Positions 33,767-43,433 of a stretch of 64,000 nt of DNA are shown in pieces (the stretch's first letter is position 1; each line of letters starts with the position of its first letter). The notes below the pieces were generated by a model. The model worked only from the letters and a program-made list of their open reading frames with translations. It was not told the origin of the DNA and ran no database searches. The position numbers and the translations under genes are program-made. Source of the stretch: Ornithodoros turicata (Eukaryota; Arthropoda; Arachnida; Ixodida; Argasidae); assembly GCF_037126465.1 (NCBI RefSeq), contig NC_088207.1:40298143-40362142 (forward strand), read 5' to 3'.

Positions 33767-34917
33767 CTTTATTCCTATAAAACTGTTAAGTAGGCCAGTA
33801 AGATGCACCATGAGAAGTAATTCACCCGACAGAGTCATAATTGTCGCAGAAATCGAATTTAAAATACGCCGCAAAAAACGACCGTGGTGAAGAGCAATAC
33901 CAGCCTGTGATCTGCCTGGAACCTCGCGCTAACGCTATAAGGAGAACGCTCGCTGATTGGCCTAGAGAAATGTTGTCTGCTACTCCGCTGTCGTCTGCTA
34001 CTCGGCTGTTCGGAGTTCTGAAAAAGCCTTTCTCCTGGCTCGGTAGTGATTCCGCCGCTCCTTCTATCCCCAATTCCCTATAGAACTGGCAAAACTGGTT
34101 TACGGCGGCAAAGGGACAACGCGCTGACGCACGCTGACCGGCGAACCAGAATGATTTCTCCTTATAACGTCATCGGTGACATGGCATCATACCTCCTCAC
34201 CCTCGTTATACCCGGAGTGGCGAGTTAAGGGTGAACGCGCGGAGCCACGTTTATGTGAGTTTTTTTCTGGGAAACAAATTGCACGCATCAAAACCTTTTT
34301 GCGCTATTCGGTATAATGACACACATTCTTTCATCAGACGTCTTCATCTGAATTTTTTTTGGATGACCCTCTGTACTCCTTTAATGCTGTAACTGTAGCT
34401 GTAACTATAGTTATATTTCAACAAGGAGCAACCGCAATTCAGTTGCAATTTTCGCGGGCTAGGTGTAATTGTATATTAGTTATATTTTTTTAGTAACTTA
34501 CCCGTGGCTGCGTAAGTTCGATACAATACACACTTTGGAATTAATATATCACAAACTACTTCATAGAAACACTTCACAGATAGACTTCTTAACTTATTTT
34601 TTTCCTGTGGGCTAACTACTTCGTTACGTAATACGTCCCAAATCCTCACTTTCGTTTGATTAGGAAGAGCTGCCGATGCTTTGAAACTGACAAATATACC
34701 GCTGAACTTTCTGTTCTCTCTATAATTCCGCTATGACGTAAAACGCATTGACCACTAACCCCTTTCTTTCCCCTATAGCGAAAAATAAAAAAGCGTGCAA
34801 AAGAGAAAGAAAAAAAAGGAGGACGGAAGTAGTTCATTTCATCTTAGCCGTGGAGGCCAGGGGCTACATCTTCCCACCCACGAAATGATGGACACTCCTA
34901 TTGAGAAAGCGTTCAAG
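33767..34917. other. No gene recognised
   Basis: Short ORFs only. GTAACTATAG/TTAGTAACTTA words at 34390-34505 resemble the preceding element. Confidence 0.35.
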
Positions 34918-34990
34918 AAGCAACAACAACAACAACTACATTACTGATTATGGGATGAGGGGATTCACCGCAACAATTGCAGCCATTATC
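34918..34990 (-). repeat. Family H hairpin module, minus-strand copy
   Basis: On the minus strand: GCGGTGAATCCCCTCATCCC, then a GTAGTTGTTGTTGTT tail, matching the 46560 and 20643 copies. Confidence 0.55.
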
Positions 34991-36127
34991 TATTGCTTCA
35001 TCCACACTTTCTACACTTATTTAACATGAATCCGCTGACCCTTTACATATAATTCCAAGGGCGAGGACGGTGCCCTGTAGAATAGGGTCTGTTCGAAATT
35101 ATGATGATGATGATGATGATGAAATATCGGTTGCTTTCAGTCTGAGGCGTTTGATTCATGGTAAGTCAAAAACTTCGTGATATTAAAGGTCCTTGAAAAG
35201 AAGGTTTTTCCGCAGCGAATCTGTTCATTACTGTTGTTCTTTTGGTCACTCAGACATAAGCTATTGTTCGGTACATAAAACACTCATGTAAGCTGATGTA
35301 TGAAAGCCTTATTTCCACAAGTCAACCGAACATTTGTAGCAGTACGCAGTGGGAAGAATCTGAAAGTTTAATAACCTTCTTTTCCGAAGCCGACGTTCCA
35401 ACGAAAAAAAAAAAAAAAAACAAGAAAAGAAGAAAAAGAAAAGTCGAAGGCGGTGCGTGCCGCTACGTTATTCGAGGCTGCTCTCAGTTCCTTCTTTTTA
35501 CCGTGCGCGAGGGCCTGCGATGCTTAGTGCGCTGTGGGCTTTGAACAATGGCCCTTATTTATTGAAGTAATTACCTTACAAAGTTGCCCACATTGTTAGG
35601 AGCTATCGCCTTTTTATCGTCACCGCAATCTTCGGAAAAACTGAAGTGTGCGTCAGCAGAGACAAGCGGGAAGGAAAGTGATAGAGACAAAAGAATTAGA
35701 TAAGGCTTTTACCCCCAACGGGACACACAAAATAAATAAATAAATAAATGAAAAGTCAGCCCGCATTATTACTTCTGGTACATCGGACAGTGATTGAGGT
35801 ACGCCTCAAAGGTTAGAGGGGCTACATTCCATTATCTTGGCCCAGAAAAAGGAAGGCCCCTTTTCGAAGTATAAGCGGTACCCGACTTGAGGCTTATGCT
35901 TCAATTTCGTCTCTCAGTTTTATGCAGATAGATGGGTGTAGCAAAAATAAGACGGAGACGTAGGTCGCGCAGGTCCGACCAGCAGCTCCGTGGCTGTTGT
36001 TGCGTGAGAGCACTGAGTGTCTTATTGCAATTACAAAACGAAGACCAAGATTAGACGCCCTCGGTTTTTATTTCGCCATCTACATTCGAAATTCCGACAC
36101 ACTATAGGGTTTAATATAGGGTTTATA
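34991..36127. other. No gene recognised; microsatellites
   Basis: An ATG repeat of about 7 units at 35100-35121, an A18 run near 35405 and an AAAT repeat at 35729-35748. Confidence 0.4.
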
Positions 36128-36651
36128 AACTATTTTCCGGTGTCTACCGCGCACCCCTAACAACGGGCCGAGTTTGAAAAAACTTCCATATGTATAGCGC
36201 GCACCGGTGCATTAGGCGCACCGCAATGTTGCTACAAGCTTCTGTACCGCCGCCAGTATGCACAATAAACCAAGGCGTCATATGCGTAAGGTGTCATATA
36301 TGCGTATGCTATGTTTGAAACACATTTAGTCAAAGCCGTTAAACTCCGACGCAACAGAGTGGATGTCATAGTATACTTCAATCTCCTCTCCGCTTTCGGC
36401 TTCGCGTCACTTCTGAATCACGCCAGCCTTCTGAAATGAATTCAGGATTATTGACTGCTCAACAGCCTCACAGACCCTAAGAGATTTGGGACAAAGTCAC
36501 AGCACACCCTCGTAGAGGCTAGAATTTGTACGTCACTGACCTGAAAAGGAACTCTGCAGGAAAATATTTCCATGCATAACGCGCAGGACCTCTTCAGAGC
36601 GCTTTTTTTTTTTTTTGCTGTATAAAGCGCGTTATACACCGGGAAGTACGG
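36128..36651. mobile_element. pogo-like non-autonomous element (524 bp)
   Basis: The right end, read inward, is CCGTACTTCCCGGTGTATAA followed by CGCGC; the left end is TATTTTCCGGTGTCTACCGC. TA borders the right end (36652-36653). Subterminal GCGCACC words recur near the left arm (about 36150-36220). The end resembles that of the 63090-63940 element (CCGTATTTTCACGCGTATTA), which encodes the start of a pogo-like transposase; this links both to one superfamily. Confidence 0.65.
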
Positions 36652-36653
36652 TA

Positions 36654-38137
36654 TAAATTATTTATAAACTATAAACAATAGGGTTGACTACGAACAATGA
36701 AAACATATAACTGCGCACAGTTTTGCGTAAAAAAATATACCACCGCGTTTGGAGAGGCGGGATATGCGACAGTGAGGTATATGGCAGCAGCAACTAGCAA
36801 TCTGCAGAGGGACTGGCTTTCGCATATAGATGACTTTTTCTCATGTTATCATAAGGACGTCTATAGCCTCATCGGTGATAATCACTCTTTCATTCTGGCC
36901 CTCTATCTTGTCAAGCTGTCCAGCTTGTGTCTGACATCTTTAAAAGTATATTATCTATACGATATCAACAATATCATTCAAATCGATCGAAATATCCGCT
37001 TTTTCTTTCTGGTTGTTTTCCTCAGTGCACTCAGGAGCTGATCTCTTATGACGTGACGCGAGCAACTTTGAGATCTCACGCAATGGAGCAATAACTAAGC
37101 ATATAATCTCATAACATCGTGATGTAGTCAGCCCCGACAACGTTGTACAGAGCCACCCACTGTGTAAGCCCGTCATTAGCTTTAGAGAACCACCTACAAT
37201 AGTCAAGGATAGACAATGATACAATAGTCAAGGATGCAGATTTTTTTTTCTTCTGCGCTTTGATAAATCACGCCGTCGAAATTCCCTCGGTTTCCGGTAA
37301 TCTTCATAAACCTGAGGACACTGAGTTCATTCTCCCCATCGTTGTTAATGCCATGTCCAGCCGTCGTCGCTCATGCGCAAGTAAAACCATACTCATCATC
37401 ATCATCCTGTTAATACCATGTTATATTGACCCGTGTAAGAGCATTCTGTGTATACATTACAAGCAGCAAAGGAAGGAAACGTCATATAAAGACATCTTCG
37501 CAACAGTCTTTCCGTGTGTTCTTTTCCTCTTGCCCATCGTCGGCAGCACGGCGAGGAAGTCCACTGAGGAACTGCCCGTGCCTCGTGGAGACTTAGCCCA
37601 AGTTAGTAGTTGCGAGGCAGCGAATGGCTGCTAATAAAATACGTCACCGCAGAGCAGGAAGGAACAACATGATAGGTAAAGAAAAAGCAAGTCTTACGCG
37701 TACATCGCGAAACGAGAGAAAGAGCATGCAATAAGACCCTCGTTATGGTTGCGGCGAAAGGCAGGATCACGATCTCTGGGGATCGGGTTGTGTGCATGCT
37801 TTTGCCGCGTTTCGGGTTAGTTAGGAGAAGCTGGGATTTAAAGTGCGGCAAAGATGGTACTTTCATCTGTGAGCTTGTGAGGCGTGAAAAGGAAACCGTT
37901 GGGGAATAGGCACTGGAGTGTAGGCGTAATGTGTACGGTACGATGGACAGAGCGTGTTTTTAAAGAGGTAACTCAGTTACGTCATCATAAAAACACCGCC
38001 CCTTAGTTACCTCACACAATATAAAACGAGCTAAAAAAATAGTGAGTGAAAAAAAAAAAAAAAACTCCGCGCGAAGGTATACGTATGAGAATATCGCCGG
38101 GTATCGGCGTAATTAAAAAAAAAAGCGTTTGCACCGC
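36654..38137. other. No gene that I can confirm
   Basis: ORFs of 114 (36697-37041) and 124 (37260-37634) codons, both plus strand, without recognised domains. GTAACTCAGTTAC-type words at about 37965. Confidence 0.3.
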
Positions 38138-38572
38138 GAAGGTCATGGTGTGGCCATGAGCGTCGTACAGACGGGAACAGTTGGAAAAGGACAGCAGGAA
38201 GGATCGGTTTGCGTCCTGGGCCGGCTTCAGGGAGAAATGTGCCGATATTCGTTTGGAAAGTTTGCCGGAAAACCCAGGGAAAGCGTTTAACTTTTACTTT
38301 ACCCCCCCCCCCCCACACACACACACACACGAGGAAAACCTGAGACAGCACAGCTAGTTGTAGCATTCGAACCCATCACCTCCCAGCCAAAGCAGCACCA
38401 CATCTTGGCCCAATATCTGCAATACCGGGCCAATATGGGGCCAATATTGGACAAATATTTTTGCCGTTATTGCCAATATTGGGCCAAGGTGTTATACTGC
38501 TTGGGAATCTTCAGTGGGGCCTTGGCTACCACCAAAGAGCGAATGCTGTTACCCGTACAGCCACGTCGCTGG
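38138..38572 (-). mobile_element. Family A SINE interrupted by a CCAATATTGG module
   Basis: On the minus strand the tRNA-like head starts near 38572 (GCGACGTGGCTGTACGGGTAA, box A-like) and continues to about 38519. It is then broken by the module at 38391-38512, and resumes with box B (GATGGGTTCGAATGC at about 38370) and the body down to 38138. The body itself contains a C12 run plus AC repeat (38304-38330). SINE sequence thus lies on both sides of the module. Confidence 0.7.
38389..38512. mobile_element. CCAATATTGG module with inverted ends, within the SINE head
   Basis: The right end is ATATTGGGCCAAGGTGTTAT then ACTGCTTGGGA; the left end is the near inverted form (CCAAAGCAGCACCACATCTTGGCCCAATAT). 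Between them CCAATATTGG-type words repeat at irregular spacing. Related segments lie at 40085-40312 and 61175-61257. Confidence 0.65.
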
Positions 38573-39794
38573 TACCGGCAAAGCTGCAAATCGGTTATTG
38601 GAATAATAACCCGTAAGTGTAAGAGTCCGGGCTTGGTGGTGCTGAAGGCTGTTACCGCTTATGATATCGGCGTAATGATTAGACATAGTTACGTAGTCAG
38701 AGACTTACGATAGCTAGATTGAGCGAGCTCCTGGGAGCAACGTCACACAATGGGCTGACGGCGATCTCGTCGTGCTTAACATCGTAAAATATATTTCTTA
38801 GCGAGGAAGTACGCAATTACTTCGTGTTCTTTCGGAATACTAAAGCGCAATGCAAGAGTATTTGCCCTGCGACTTGAAAATGTATGGACGCCCACTACTT
38901 GTGCGCAATATGACATAGATGAACAAAGAGTGTACAAGCTATTCTTCCTTCGCCCGACGCGAGCTTCCTTTTTATCACTTGTTAACCTTTACATGTAGAT
39001 GGATTGGATGGAAATTTGCATAATCCTGACTTAGGCGGACGGGCACAATAACTTTGTTTGAGGCGTGCGCAAATTGTGCGTTTTTAATCACAGCGGAATG
39101 CGGAGACCGCGAGTTCTTGAATTTGTGAAGGAGTACAGGGATTATGCTACACGCGCGCCGGCGAAGTTTTAGTGTGTATATGTGATTTGCATTTCTTGTG
39201 CGAGCATTTTCTCATTGCTATGCCATTAATCGCGCCGTTACTGTAGTTGTTTCTTTTTTTTTTTTTTTTTTTTGTGGTACCGTGCAGTAGCAGCGCATGT
39301 TCCAACACAAGTTGGGTTACATCTCTTTAGAACTGTCAGGCTGCGACGATGACGCGCCTTTGATCAACAATTTTTGTCACGTTATGACGAGGGTGCGTTC
39401 GTACGTTCCAACGCTTTACACCGAAATCGGCTTCGCTTTCTTCTTCCTCGCAGATACTGGCAGTGATTCGCAATGGGAGATTGGTAAGAACTATTCCCTT
39501 ACTACAATTTTACTACAATTTTCGGTAATAGACTATAGCTTTAGGAACATCGTGTCTCCAAATTGCTTGGTCTCTGGCCAAATCCAGCCCACCAACGCCC
39601 CCTGTCCTGAAAGCTCTTTTCACCTTTTTGGACACCATGGAACTTCGATCCTTATTGCGAAAGGGATCATTATTTCATTCCCCACGTCACCGCCACCAAT
39701 GAGATAGAGTATCGCCCCTGGCGATGAAGCTCTGCATTCATCATCTCAAAATAAAGCAGCTGCTGTTGTGTCTACTCCGAATCGTCGTCCTTAA
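38573..39794. other. No gene recognised
   Basis: A 136-codon plus-strand ORF (39297-39707) without a known domain, preceded by a T22-type run (39252-39273). Confidence 0.35.
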
Positions 39795-39832
39795 TGGTGG
39801 TGGTGGTGATGGTGAAAGGGCTCGCCGTTGTC
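39795..39832 (-). repeat. Tail fragment of family B SINE
   Basis: GGTGGTGGTGGTGATGGTGA followed by CTCGCCGTTGTCG matches the minus-strand 3' tail seen at 40868-40905. Confidence 0.5.
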
Positions 39833-39975
39833 GTCGTCCTTGACATTGCACGAGACCTGTGTCTGAGCAAACAGGAAGAACTCCTCTAGAACGGTCGTCG
39901 AAACCAAAAGCAGCGAACAACTGATTCGCTACTTGGTTCCCAATTGATTCACAACTCGAAATGGCTAACCAGTGG

Positions 39976-40084
39976 CATGTCGTGGGTGGCCGGTCGAAGC
40001 ATCCGGTCGTGCTGAAGACTGCGAGGTAGTGGGTTCGAATCCTACCACCGGCTGTGCTGTCTGAGGTTCTTCCTGGGTTTTCGG
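39976..40084 (+). mobile_element. 5' part of a family A SINE (tRNA-like head)
   Basis: Head with box A-like TGGCCGGTCGAAGC and box B GTGGGTTCGAATCC (about 40029-40042), then the start of the conserved body (CTGTGCTGTCTGAGG…CCTGGGTTTTCGG). It stops where the 29-bp array begins. Confidence 0.75.
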
Positions 40085-40312
40085 GCATATAATATTGATC
40101 CAATATTGGACAGACATATAATATTGTTGCAATGTTGGGCGGGCATATAATGTTGTTCCAATATTAGGCCGGCATATAATATTGTTCCAATATTGGGCCG
40201 GCATATAATATTGTTCTGATATTGAACCGGCATATAATATTGGTTCAGTATTGTGCCGGCATATAATGTTGGTCCAATATTGGGCCAAGTAGTTGCGCTG
40301 CTTGGGAGGTGA
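40085..40312 (+). repeat. Array of seven ~29-bp units (AATATTG…CAATATT) ending in the module terminus
   Basis: Seven units of the form GCATATAATATTGTTCCAATATTGGGCCG run from 40085 to about 40286; each contains an AATATTG/CAATATT inverted pair. The last unit runs into GGGCCAAGTAGTTGCGCTGC then TTGGGA, the same right terminus as the module at 38389-38512. The minus-strand ORF across it encodes a matching peptide repeat (…NIICRPNIG…), an incidental consequence. Confidence 0.88.
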
Positions 40313-40531
40313 CGTGGGTTCGAATCCCCGCCCTTGCTGTGCTGTCTGGGTTTTTTCGGCAGACTTTCCTGACGAATGTCTACACAGTTCCCCCTGAAGT
40401 CTGCCCAGGACGCGTACTAACCCCGCTGTCTCCCCCTCCATTCTGCTATCCTCTCTCCATCTGTCCACATCTGTACGCCGCTCACAGCCACAGTTGCTTC
40501 GCGGCGCTAACGCGCACTTTTTAAAAAGTGT
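40313..40531 (+). mobile_element. Family A SINE from box B to 3' end
   Basis: It starts at box B (GTGGGTTCGAATCCCC) directly after the array and runs through the complete body to CAGTTGCTTCGCGGCGC. Together with 39976-40084 it suggests one SINE expanded by the array or two SINEs joined at it. Confidence 0.82.
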
Positions 40532-40555
40532 AAGGAAATGTACGTGTGTGCTAAA

Positions 40556-40640
40556 AACAACGACGACGAATAAATGATGACGATGACATGTGTGTTCCAC
40601 CGCTGAGGTGCAGTACCTTACCTCATGGTAGCGAGCCAGT
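40556..40640 (-). repeat. Family H hairpin module, minus-strand copy
   Basis: On the minus strand: ATGAGGTAAGGTACTGCACC, hairpin, then CATCGTCATCATTTATTCGT tail. Confidence 0.5.
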
Positions 40641-40867
40641 AGACGTGCGATGTGAGGACGAAGTAAATGGAGTTAAGTACTTTCAGGGAACAACTGAAGT
40701 GCCCTATACAGAACAAAAAGAAGATAAAATGAAGAAAAAAGAAACACATTCAAAGGAGCACCGGGGTAATTGGAAAACAGCGTATAATACTAAAACATCT
40801 GGTTCCCCATAACAGCTTGTATGTTAACAATGTCCCCTTGGCAGGTTAAAGTGCAGTCCTACAGTGT

Positions 40868-41058
40868 TGTGGTGGTGGTACTACTGAAAGCACTCGCCGT
40901 TGTCGGCCTCGCAGAGGTGGGCAACGTCACGACTAACACTCTGAGGGAATGTGCGTCCTGGGCCGACTTCTAAGGGAACTGTACCGACGTGTCTGACAGC
41001 TGACTGAGGAAAGCCCAGGAAAAACCCCGGACAGCACAGCCGGCACCGGGATTCGTGT
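40868..41058 (-). mobile_element. tRNA-derived SINE, family B, head truncated
   Basis: On the minus strand: CGGCTGTGCTGTCCGGGG, a shared middle with family A (GAAGTCGGCCCAGGACGCAC), then a different 3' end (GTTAGTCGTGACGTTGCCC, GAGGCCGACAACGGCGAG) and a CCACCACC-type tail. The full copy is at 60768-61020. Confidence 0.78.
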
Positions 41059-42552
41059 GAACAATCTTGTACAGTGTGAACGATCTTGTTATCATGAACT
41101 GCACAGTAGACGTTGATTAATGTAGTGTGCCAATTGGCGCCGGCACGCGAAAATAAAGAGGAAAATATTGCAGAGGTGTTATGTTGCAATGTATTCGCCT
41201 TCCACTGTGAACCAAGCTCGAGATGAATGATTCCAATGGTGCTGCGCGCACCATTTTCAAAGGAAAGAAAGGAGAATGCACTAGGCCCCTATGTCGTTCA
41301 CGCTCCATGAAAACTGCCGCACGCAAAGGAAACGAAGGAGGAGTGCAATATCCAGTGAACGCCGTCCGCGCCGTCGTCGCCCAGTGGTCGTCCCACACTG
41401 GTGGGACACTGGAGCCAATACTTTTGGGCCTCGGACAATTTATTGCCATTGTAAATGGGCCATAAAACGATCAGCGCTTGAAAAGACGCTCTTGGGCACG
41501 ATGATCGCAATACTGCTGTCCGTTCTGCCCTCTATATGTTGCGTGTTTAGGTTCAACACGTTGTTTCGGTCAAAGCGAACAACACGAGTCAATGCTGACG
41601 GAAGTAGATGGGTAGAAATCCAGCGAACCGGTAGAGATGTAGGAAGGGAGTTGCCTCAGGACAGAAGCCGCCGATATTTCGAACAGAGACTGTTCTTCTT
41701 CTGGGCCCAGAAGAAGAACAGTCTCTGTTCGAAATATCGGCGGCTTCTGTCCTGAGGCAACTCCCTTCCTAATGCTAACGGAAGGTCCTGTATGATTAAA
41801 AGCGTCATTAATTAATCGCTGTTAATATGAAGTTTTGTAGTCGCCAAGGAATAAGCGGGCAAAGCTCTTAGCTGGTTAATAAGCGTCACGTTTTTGGCAG
41901 TCAGTGTCCCATGCCGCCCTTTATGGGTTCAACCGCATATCTGTTGCAAATTGGAGACATGCCATAGTGGACATCGTCTTCATATTAGAGCCGCCACAGC
42001 GGCTGCAAACGAACTGATGCATCAGTGCATGACTACTTTCCGGTCAATTTGGCCCAGCGTTTTCGCAGCGATATATGGTCCACGACTCGAATCGTCTCGG
42101 ATACTCGCTGGAACAGTTCGTGCCGTTCTACATGCGTCCTAGATTGTTCGTTTGTCCTCCAGATGGCAGCCTACCACACGCCCATCCTTAGGGCACTAAA
42201 ATGCAAATACAAGTTCACTTCAAATTACGTTACACGCTATGTTAATTTCGTATTTGTTAGCATCATTCAAAACTTTGATTCCGTCACGGAGCTACAATAG
42301 AAATTATACCGGACTCTTTCTTGCTTCGGCGCTAACGTAGCTTCAGCTCTTGCATCGGTGTTCTTAGTCCATACCGCGCGTGTACGCGCGTGCCACGCCA
42401 TGAAGCAGTCCCGGTGAAAAACATAGTGCGCCTTGCGAAGTGCGAAGGACGTGAAGATAAATGTTGTCAGTGGAACATTCGCGAGAACTGTTGTAGGCTA
42501 CAAGTCAGTGGATCGGTATTGAAAAATGCAGCAGTGCGCATCACGCCGCGCA
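41059..42552. other. No gene that I can confirm; contains a large palindrome
   Basis: ORFs of 110-154 codons overlap on both strands at 41117-41755; the 154-codon one runs into the palindrome. None has a recognised domain. Confidence 0.35.
41641..41770. repeat. Perfect 130-bp palindrome without spacer
   Basis: AGGAAGGGAGTTGCCTCAGG … TTCTTCTTCTGGG is followed directly at 41706 by its exact reverse complement, 65 bp per arm with the centre CTGGG|CCCAG. Outside, aatgctgacggaag (41591-41604) and aatgctaacggaag (41771-41784) form a 14-bp near-direct repeat. Confidence 0.95.
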
Positions 42553-42554
42553 TA

Positions 42555-43431
42555 CAGGGTGTCCCAGAAAACGTGTCATTGAATTATAATAAAAAAACTA
42601 CGCCACCTAGAGTCATGCGGTCAATGGCATTTGTTCTTACTAGGTTTTTGCCACCTCCTCATGTGAATGTCGTGTAACGTAAGTTTAATTATGTAAATTT
42701 TTGCGAGCTTAAGTCGGAAATTTGCCAAGTAAAGGTCACTTTTTTACCCCACCACAATGAAGAGCGTGCCGAATTCACTCAAATCCATGATAATTCACAG
42801 TGATATTCACGAGCTATCCCATCGAAAAAAATAGCCGAATATCATGCTTTTCGGAGCACCGGACCATAGCGCGCGATGACTTTTTGAGCGTAATCGCTCT
42901 CAGTGCGATGAAAGGAGGTTCCGAAGCCAGCCCACAGTGTGATAGTAGAAAAAGTAACTGTCCCTAAAATTGGGAGAAGGAAAGCATTATCCTAGCGAAA
43001 GTCGAACGTGATAAGCCGTGCCTGTTTTATCTCTTTCTACGATGTCGGGGAGGGCTGGGTTTCCAACCTCCTTTCGTCGGACTGACAAAGATTGCGCTGA
43101 AAAATTCATCGTGCGCTATTCTGTGCGACCTCCGTAGAGCATGATGTTCGGGAATTTTTTCCGGTGGGATAGCTCCTGAATATCCCTGTCAATTATCATT
43201 AATTTGACTAAATTAGACACACTCTTCACATTGGTGGGGTAAAAAAGTGACCTTTACTAGGCAAATTTCCGACTTAAGCTCGCAAAAATTTACGTAATTA
43301 AACTTACGTTACACGACATTCACATGAGGAGGTGGCAAAAACCCAGTGAGAATAAATGCCATTGACCGCATGACCCTAGGTGGTGTAGTTTTTTTATTAT
43401 AATTCAATGACACGTTTTCTGGGACACCCTG
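42555..43431. mobile_element. Complete mariner-like foldback element (877 bp)
   Basis: The ends CAGGGTGTCCCAGAAAACGT and ACGTTTTCTGGGACACCCTG are exact inverted copies, each next to a TA (42553-42554 and 43432-43433). The two arms stay recognisably complementary to the centre, about 435 bp each, so nearly the whole element is one hairpin. It has no transposase. A second copy, right-truncated, is at 3747. The short ORFs at 42390-42677 and 43309-43578 mirror each other because of the inverted arms. Confidence 0.92.
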
Positions 43432-43433
43432 TA

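Noticed and set aside
33459..40290. CRISPR-like array
   Set aside because: The tandem units are contiguous without spacers and the context is eukaryotic.
39965..40600. 211-codon minus-strand ORF with peptide repeat (NIICRPNIG)
   Set aside because: It is the translation of SINE sequence and the 29-bp array, not a gene.
41291..41755. 154-codon ORF
   Set aside because: Its last third is simply the reading of a perfect palindrome; the rest lacks any domain.
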